Shown: one piece after another, positions 22,260 through 26,692 of the stretch
Position numbering within the stretch: position 1 is the first letter of the stretch
Layout of the letters: every line of letters begins with the position of its first letter
Source: a virus
Strand: one strand, 5' to 3'
Length of the DNA stretch: 26,692 bases
Virus record (IMG/VR): IMGVR_UViG_3300040801_004979
Span: 1-26,692 of that record
Position numbers and translations under genes: made by a program
Notes under the pieces: model-generated
Told to the model about the DNA's origin: nothing
Database searches by the model: none
The model's input: only the letters and a program-made list of their open reading frames with translations

Positions 22260-23044
22260 TGGCAAAACAATCAATAAATACCATAAAGCAATGGTTTAAA
22301 ACTAGTCTTAAACCAACTCAACAACAGTTTTGGGATTGGTTAGATTCGTTTAGGCATAAGGATGATAAGGTTCAGCCTGATGAGGTTGACGGCTTACAGA
22401 ACTTACTTGATGCTAAGGTTGATAAAAAGGATGTTGTGGAACCCGAAGTATGGGATAACACCAAGGCTTACGTTTACGATGCCGAAACCCAGCAATATGT
22501 AAGTTTTCAGAACGCAGCAAGCGAAAACCTGCAATTTAAGGTTGAAGGCTTTTACCGCTTACTTGCCGATACCGCCGCAGGGGAAAGCCCCGAAAGCCAC
22601 CCGGCAAAATGGGCATACCAAGGGCAAACCATTGGTGAAATAACTATAGGTGACATTCAAGGCTTAACCGAAGCTTTGGGTAATAAAATTGAAACATCGG
22701 AAAAAGGTGCTAACAATGGCGTGGCAACTTTGGGTGGTGATGGTAAGTTAACAGCAAGCCAACTACCCGAAATACAATCAGGCGGCTCAGCCGACCTACT
22801 ACGCCTATCAGAAAACCCAACTTACAACGCCGGTGGCTCAGTAAAAATAATAAAGTACTCCTATGTTTCCGACCCAACAAAATACTACGAGGAACGCTTT
22901 GCCTATGCCAATGGCCTAGCAACCAAAATTGAAATAAAAGACGACATCGCAGCAACATGGATACAAAAAACCGACATATACAACGGCTCAGGCCAGTTAC
23001 AAAAACCAACCATAGCAACAATTACAGCGTGGACAATAACATAA
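22259..23044 (+). CDS. Tail fibre protein, proximal
   Basis: The protein has 261 aa. The N-terminus INTIKQWFKTSLKPTQQQFWDWLDSFRHKDDKV is a recognisable fibre-attachment segment in Bacteroidota phages. The middle carries a carbohydrate-type module (WDNTKAYVYDAETQQYVSFQNAAS ... HPAKWAYQGQ, about 62-121), then a short collagen-like linker (GANNGVATLGGDGKLTASQLPEI). From about residue 176 the codons turn rich in A and C and poor in T and G, unlike the first part. The C-terminus resembles a small beta domain (KIIKYSYVSDPTKYYEERFAYANGLATKIEIKDD). Confidence 0.65.
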   Translation: MAKQSINTIKQWFKTSLKPTQQQFWDWLDSFRHKDDKVQPDEVDGLQNLLDAKVDKKDVVEPEVWDNTKAYVYDAETQQYVSFQNAASENLQFKVEGFYRLLADTAAGESPESHPAKWAYQGQTIGEITIGDIQGLTEALGNKIETSEKGANNGVATLGGDGKLTASQLPEIQSGGSADLLRLSENPTYNAGGSVKIIKYSYVSDPTKYYEERFAYANGLATKIEIKDDIAATWIQKTDIYNGSGQLQKPTIATITAWTIT

Positions 23045-23057
23045 GTAAGTAACGTAA

Positions 23058-23077
23058 AGACGTACTACAGTACGTCT
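23058..23077. repeat. Perfect palindrome AGACGTACT-AC-AGTACGTCT
   Basis: A 9-bp perfect inverted repeat with a 2-base centre lies between two genes. It resembles the short GTAGAGACG...CGTCTCTAC-type palindromes that recur between genes in some Bacteroidota and cyanobacteria. That comparison is from memory. No T tract follows, so it is not a good terminator. Confidence 0.6.
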
Positions 23078-23093
23078 CCAAAAAGATAAAACT

Positions 23094-23354
23094 ATGATAC
23101 AATTAACAGCAGAATTACAATACGACAAAACCAAACCCTTCACCGAACAAACCGATGAAGTACAAGCCCACATTAACGAGCAAATGAAAGCCGAAAGCGA
23201 AAAAACGCCTAACACCTATTGCGGACGAATAGAAAGCGAAAAGTGGAATAAAGTCACTTACGAAATTGTACGCACCTACAACTATTTAGCCAACGAAACG
23301 GCTAAGAATTGCTTTGCTCTTAAGAATACAGTAATAACCATTAATACCTTATAA
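23094..23354 (+). CDS. Small hypothetical protein (86 aa) near tail fibres
   Basis: The protein starts MIQLTAELQYDKTKPFTEQTDEVQAHINEQMKAESEKT. It is polar and helical, with one CGRIESEKWN segment and a hydrophobic-poor C-terminus. No family is recognised. Its codons are, like the end of the preceding gene, rich in A and C. The palindrome at 23058-23077 lies just upstream. A fibre chaperone or accessory factor would fit the place. There is no direct evidence. Confidence 0.55.
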   Translation: MIQLTAELQYDKTKPFTEQTDEVQAHINEQMKAESEKTPNTYCGRIESEKWNKVTYEIVRTYNYLANETAKNCFALKNTVITINTL

Positions 23355-23356
23355 TT

Positions 23357-24688
23357 ATGCATGTTTGGAATATTATAGATGGTGATATTTACGTAAGCAA
23401 AAACGGTGATGATGTTACTGGTGATGGTTCAATGGCTTTGCCTTATGCATCAATAAATAAAGCTACTGATGTAGGTGTTGATGGTGATAAAATTGTAATT
23501 GGTACAGGTCTTTGGCAAGAAGCTAGAGGTACAAGTACTAATAAATACCAATTTATAGGCGATGGTCAGGTAGTGTTTGATTATTCAGGAGGTAGTTATT
23601 TCCTTCCTTGGCTCAACTTAATTACGGGAAGTGATACTATTGAGAGTATAATAATTAACAACGATGGTGTAGATTTAGCAATATATAATACAAGTTCTAG
23701 GGGGTTTGTACATGATTCTGATAAGTTCCCAACTTACATTAATTGCCATATTGATAACATAGGTATTAATCAAAATACTACTGCGTATAAATCAGTTTTT
23801 GTAAATGCAAAAGGCTGCAAAATAAATACAATAGAACAGAAATATAATGTCCCAAACAAATATTTCAATTTATACCTTACTAATTGTACTGTATTTAGAT
23901 TCAATTTTCCATACGCTGTCCATGCATTTATTCAGTATTATAAATTTATAAATACTATACTACACAACTACGAAGTGCAGTTAGCAAACAACCAAATAAT
24001 TACACAGCTTTGTGCTTATAATTTAATTAGTGTTGTTGCTTCCAATGCTAATGTTAGTTATCTTGATAGTACAAATTATTTAGGACTTGACCCAAAGTAT
24101 AACAACGAAGCCATAGGCGATTACACCTTAAAGCCTAATTCTCCATGCTTATTTGCAGGTAAAAATAATTCAACAATTGGAGCTTATGGTTTAGGGTATT
24201 CCTTTGATGCCAATAGTTTAGAATTTACAAAAGAAGGTGGTGCTGTCTTTAGTCAAACAACTTCGGTTGATGATATTGTACGCACATCGCAAACTATTAA
24301 CGGCATTACTCGCTTTCTATTCCAAATGAGTGCAGGTCACGCTTCAGGCAATATTGAAAGTGCATGGATTGATTTGCAAGCAATTCGTTACTTGCTTATT
24401 ACTCGCATATTTGCAAATCTTATTTACAACGCATCGGGTGTAGCAACTTCACGCCCTGACAACTTAGAAGCGGCTGGCGAAAAGGCTGTGTACTATGATT
24501 TTGATTTGAAGTTTTGTAATGAAGAAAGTGAAAAAGCTGCTGCAACATTTAAAAATGTTATTTGGAACAAAGCCGTAACAATTGACAATTCCGACCGTGG
24601 TAACGCTGACCCCGCATTTGTAGCAAGTGAAGCAAAGTATATTTCAGCTCGTTTTGTTAAGATTAAACTTTATATGACCGAAGCCTAA
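23357..24688 (+). CDS. Tail spike / receptor-binding protein with beta-helix start
   Basis: The protein has 443 aa. Residues about 10-65 (DIYVSKNGDDVTGDGSMALPYASINKATDVGVDGDKIVIGTG) form the typical entry into a right-handed parallel beta helix, as in pectate lyase-like tailspikes. Repeats of short I/V/N strands continue to about 280, and SPCLFAGKNNSTIGAYGLGYSF is a typical end cap. Residues about 285-443 are a different, mixed domain (FTKEGGAVFSQTTSVDDIVRTSQTINGITRFLFQM). It probably contacts surface polysaccharide. No catalytic residues could be assigned. Bases are T and G rich again, unlike the gene before it. Confidence 0.65.
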   Translation: MHVWNIIDGDIYVSKNGDDVTGDGSMALPYASINKATDVGVDGDKIVIGTGLWQEARGTSTNKYQFIGDGQVVFDYSGGSYFLPWLNLITGSDTIESIIINNDGVDLAIYNTSSRGFVHDSDKFPTYINCHIDNIGINQNTTAYKSVFVNAKGCKINTIEQKYNVPNKYFNLYLTNCTVFRFNFPYAVHAFIQYYKFINTILHNYEVQLANNQIITQLCAYNLISVVASNANVSYLDSTNYLGLDPKYNNEAIGDYTLKPNSPCLFAGKNNSTIGAYGLGYSFDANSLEFTKEGGAVFSQTTSVDDIVRTSQTINGITRFLFQMSAGHASGNIESAWIDLQAIRYLLITRIFANLIYNASGVATSRPDNLEAAGEKAVYYDFDLKFCNEESEKAAATFKNVIWNKAVTIDNSDRGNADPAFVASEAKYISARFVKIKLYMTEA

Positions 24689-25551
24689 TGGATACTCCAA
24701 ATATTACAAAGCCCTCAAATATTACCAAAACCAGCTTTACAGCCCACTGGCAAACGGTTGATACTGCAACAAAGTATTATTTAGATGTTGCCACCGATGC
24801 CGCTTTTACTTCATTTGTGGCAGGCTATCAAAACAAAGAAGTGGCTGTAAACTATGATGCTGTAACAGGCTTAACCGATACTACACATTATTTCTATCGT
24901 GTAATTGCGGCCAATGCCGATGATAGTGATGTAAGTGCTTTTAGTTATTCAATGGAAGTTGTTACAGGCTTCTTTATTGGTGGTATGAGCATTGAGTTTG
25001 GTAATTTAGTTGCAGATTTATTCAATGTACAAGGAATAACAATAGAGGTCTCAACCGACTTTAATTTTCAGGCTATAATTAGAGATAAGGACGGCAATAA
25101 AGTCAATTCAGCTAAATGCTTATTAATATTAGAAGGCTGGACTGATAAAGGAGCATGGAACCCAAATACCGACCCAGACCCGGCAACGCCAACCGAAGGT
25201 GATTATTACACCATTTCCGCTACAGGTGAGAATGATATTACAGGCGAAATCGAAGAGTTTACTACAGTTGATTTATTGGTGTACTACCAAGGTGTGTGGG
25301 CTATAAAAAAGCGTGCTCATGTTTATTCAGATGCTTTTGGTGTGGCTAATATGAATGTGTTTTATTTGGTTGACAATCTTTTTATAGTTGAAAAATCAGG
25401 CTATCAAATAGAGAAACAAACATTGAACTATGTTGCTGGTGAGCATCAATATGATTTGATATTGTTTCCTGTTATTTCAACAGTACATACCAGCAAAGGG
25501 CATGCAGTAAGCCACAAGCCCAACGACAGAACCAATAAACATTTTAATTAG
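24688..25551 (+). CDS. Fn3-domain virion protein
   Basis: The protein has 287 aa. Residues about 3-92 form a fibronectin type III domain (SNITKTSFTAHWQTVDTATKYYLDVATDAAFTSFVAGY, then NYDAVTGLTDTTHYFYRVIAAN). The second part (about 95-287) contains a beta-rich domain resembling carboxypeptidase-like or Ig-like modules (FNFQAIIRDKDGNKVNSAKCLLILEG; AFGVANMNVFYLVDNLFIVEKSGYQIEKQTL). Fn3 domains are common at the outer end of phage tails and assist cell-surface binding. It overlaps the spike gene stop by one base and is the last gene of the late operon before the methylase. Confidence 0.65.
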   Translation: MDTPNITKPSNITKTSFTAHWQTVDTATKYYLDVATDAAFTSFVAGYQNKEVAVNYDAVTGLTDTTHYFYRVIAANADDSDVSAFSYSMEVVTGFFIGGMSIEFGNLVADLFNVQGITIEVSTDFNFQAIIRDKDGNKVNSAKCLLILEGWTDKGAWNPNTDPDPATPTEGDYYTISATGENDITGEIEEFTTVDLLVYYQGVWAIKKRAHVYSDAFGVANMNVFYLVDNLFIVEKSGYQIEKQTLNYVAGEHQYDLILFPVISTVHTSKGHAVSHKPNDRTNKHFN

Positions 25552-25593
25552 TAATAAGGCTGCTCGCATTATTAACTTTTAAAATCTTTACGT

Positions 25594-26484
25594 ATGAGAG
25601 GTGTGACAACCAAAAAAGCGTACACAAGTGCGCCTTTGCCTTTTATGGGGCAAAAAAGACGTTTTTTAAAGCAATTTAAACAAGCTTTAAATGAGTTTGA
25701 AACGGCAACATTATTTGTTGATTTATTTGGCGGCTCAGGCTTGTTGAGCCATACAACCAAACAGTACCGATCCGATGCAATTGTTGTGTACAACGACTAT
25801 GACGATTATCATTTACGGCTATTGAATGTTCCTTTTACTAACCAAATGCTCGAACACATTCGCACATTAGTAAAAGGTAGTCCTGAAGATAAGAAGCTAC
25901 CAAATGAGTTTAAAGAGCAAATTGTTCAGTACGTAAAGGGTCAGGAAGAAAAGCACGGCTTTGTTGATTACATTACGTTATCAAGTTCCTTGCTATTCAG
26001 TATGAACTATGCTACCACCATTACAGGGCTTGAAAAGTCCACGCTATACAATTGTGTACGTAAAAGCAATTACAATGCTACTGGCTACCTTGACGGCTTA
26101 CATGTTGTTAAAAGCGATTACAAAGAACTATTCAATAAATACAAGAACATTGATAATGTTGTATTCATTGTTGACCCTCCATACTTATCAACTGAGGTAG
26201 GCACATACAACAATTATTGGCGTTTAGCCGATTATTTAGATGTATTGAAGGTATTAAAAGAAAACTCATACTTTTATTTCACGTCAGATAAGTCTTCAAT
26301 TGTTGAGCTATGCGAATGGCTTGAAAAGAATTTGGAGGCAAACAACCCATTTGAAAATAGTGTTAAGTATGAAATGCCTGTAAAAGTGAATCACAATGCG
26401 GGCTATACTGACATAATGCTGTACAAGAATGTAAGCACCACAGCACCACTCATTAAGCCTGATTATTGTTCGGATGTAACTTAG
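25594..26484 (+). CDS. DNA adenine methylase (D12 class)
   Basis: The protein has 296 aa. It transfers a methyl group from S-adenosylmethionine to N6 of adenine. Motifs are in alpha-class order: PLPFMGQKRR (about 14-23, target/AdoMet motif X), FVDLFGGSG (about 41-49, AdoMet-binding motif I) and VDPPY (193-197, catalytic motif IV). The target recognition region lies between about 75 and 185. No restriction enzyme gene is beside it, so it is a solitary methylase. It may protect phage DNA from host restriction or alter gene control, a role comparable to Mu mom at the right end of that phage. The gene is 42 bases after the Fn3 gene. Confidence 0.85.
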   Translation: MRGVTTKKAYTSAPLPFMGQKRRFLKQFKQALNEFETATLFVDLFGGSGLLSHTTKQYRSDAIVVYNDYDDYHLRLLNVPFTNQMLEHIRTLVKGSPEDKKLPNEFKEQIVQYVKGQEEKHGFVDYITLSSSLLFSMNYATTITGLEKSTLYNCVRKSNYNATGYLDGLHVVKSDYKELFNKYKNIDNVVFIVDPPYLSTEVGTYNNYWRLADYLDVLKVLKENSYFYFTSDKSSIVELCEWLEKNLEANNPFENSVKYEMPVKVNHNAGYTDIMLYKNVSTTAPLIKPDYCSDVT

Positions 26485-26487
26485 GGT

Positions 26488-26598
26488 ATAAAAAACCCGG
26501 ACGGGATAAGTTGTCACACTTCTTCGCACAGAAAAACCAGCAAAGACACCCATCCGGGCAATGCTTTAAGTCTTATGCTGGTTCGTAAGAAGTGTGAC
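26488..26598 (-). ncRNA. Structured RNA of about 110 nt with predicted pseudoknot
   Basis: Read on the - strand. The 5' arm GTCACACTTCTT (26524-26513 as complement partner) pairs over 12 bp with AAGAAGTGTGAC (26587-26598). Inside, AACCAGCA-AAGAC (26535-26547) pairs with GTCTT-a-TGCTGGTT (26570-26583). The apical loop holds CCCATCCGGG (26549-26558), which can pair over 9 of 10 bases with CCCGGACGGG (26496-26505) near the 3' end and so forms a pseudoknot. Six A on the + strand (26490-26495) give a T tract at the RNA 3' end. A TATCTTTG box lies just upstream. I do not recognise this family. Confidence 0.65.
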
Positions 26599-26602
26599 TT
26601 CA

Positions 26603-26610
26603 CAAAGATA
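26603..26610 (-). promoter_or_regulatory. -7 box TATCTTTG for the - strand RNA
   Basis: TATCTTTG (26610 down to 26603) matches TAnnTTTG and is placed so that transcription would begin at about 26598, exactly at the outer stem of the structured RNA. The -33 side is weak (TTTA at about 26633-26637). On the + strand TATATTTG at 26621-26628 could serve a divergent transcript, but nothing after it is complete in the window. Confidence 0.55.
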
Positions 26611-26646
26611 GAATTTTAATTATATTTGTGGTGTAAAATTTTAAGT

Positions 26647-26680
26647 ACAATTCGATTTAAAAAGTGGCACAATTCGATTT
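26647..26680. repeat. 12-bp direct repeats spaced 22 bp apart, near the possible phage right end
   Basis: ACAATTCGATTT occurs at 26647-26658 and at 26669-26680, 22 bases start to start, which is two turns of the helix. That is the spacing of repeated MuA/Tn7-type transposase sites at element ends. The position just after the methylase gene fits. No other copy was noticed in the window. Confidence 0.5.
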
Positions 26681-26692
26681 GCTGATTATATA

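Noticed and set aside
23357-25551. Diversity-generating retroelement target at the end of a fibre gene
   Set aside because: Such elements are known in Bacteroidota transposable phages, but no reverse transcriptase and no near-repeat of the gene ends was found in the window.
25552-25574. TAATAA/TTATTA hairpin after the Fn3 gene as a terminator
   Set aside because: Only six A-T pairs with an 11-base loop and no T tract. It is too weak to call.
26488-26610. Retron msr/msd or CRISPR-associated RNA
   Set aside because: No reverse transcriptase or Cas gene lies in the window, and the structure ends in a normal T tract after a pseudoknot. Both ideas need evidence not present here.

Overview
The window looks like the central and right part of a prophage of a Bacteroidota host. 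Its structural genes follow the Mu family set: a DUF935/gp29-type portal, a gpF-type head protein, a gp36-like connector, a gpG-like protein, a ClpP-like prohead protease, a sheath, a tube and a wedge/hub/spike baseplate. The host group is inferred from moderately AT-rich DNA, promoters of the TTTG-N19/21-TAnnTTTG type, almost no Shine-Dalgarno sequences, and protein families typical of Bacteroidota phages. The phage has a contractile tail. Neither a transposase nor an integrase lies in the window, so the early region is presumably to the left.

Layout. (1) 1-2021, + strand: the end of an early or regulatory region, with a zinc-ribbon-like fragment, small hypothetical genes and a phage regulatory protein behind a structured leader. 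A two-way terminator at 2021-2057 separates it from a convergent operon. (2) 10280 down to 2057, - strand: small terminase, large terminase, gp36-like connector, portal, gpF with a nuclease-like C-terminus, tape measure, gpG-like protein and a possible tail-terminator protein. (3) 10281-10458: a divergent control region with a palindrome. (4) 10459-25551, + strand: protease/scaffold, major capsid, a signal-peptide protein, two coiled-coil genes, sheath, tube, tail chaperone with a -1 frameshift, baseplate genes, a lysis pair, then fibre and receptor-binding genes. (5) 25594-26692: a DNA adenine methylase, a structured RNA on the - strand, and 22-bp-spaced direct repeats that may belong to the right end of the element.

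Together these genes package DNA, build the capsid, assemble a contractile tail and lyse the cell. The tape-measure gene is unusual: it lies in the opposite-strand head operon, not after the tail chaperone.

The strongest non-routine signals are: a textbook -1 frameshift site (A AAA AAC, 6-nt spacer, 12-bp perfect stem) in the tail chaperone; an RNA of about 110 nt with a predicted pseudoknot at 26598-26488; a two-hairpin small RNA with its own promoter between the gpF and tape-measure genes, on the other strand; and a three-way-junction leader RNA upstream of the regulatory gene. None of the three RNAs matches a family I can name.
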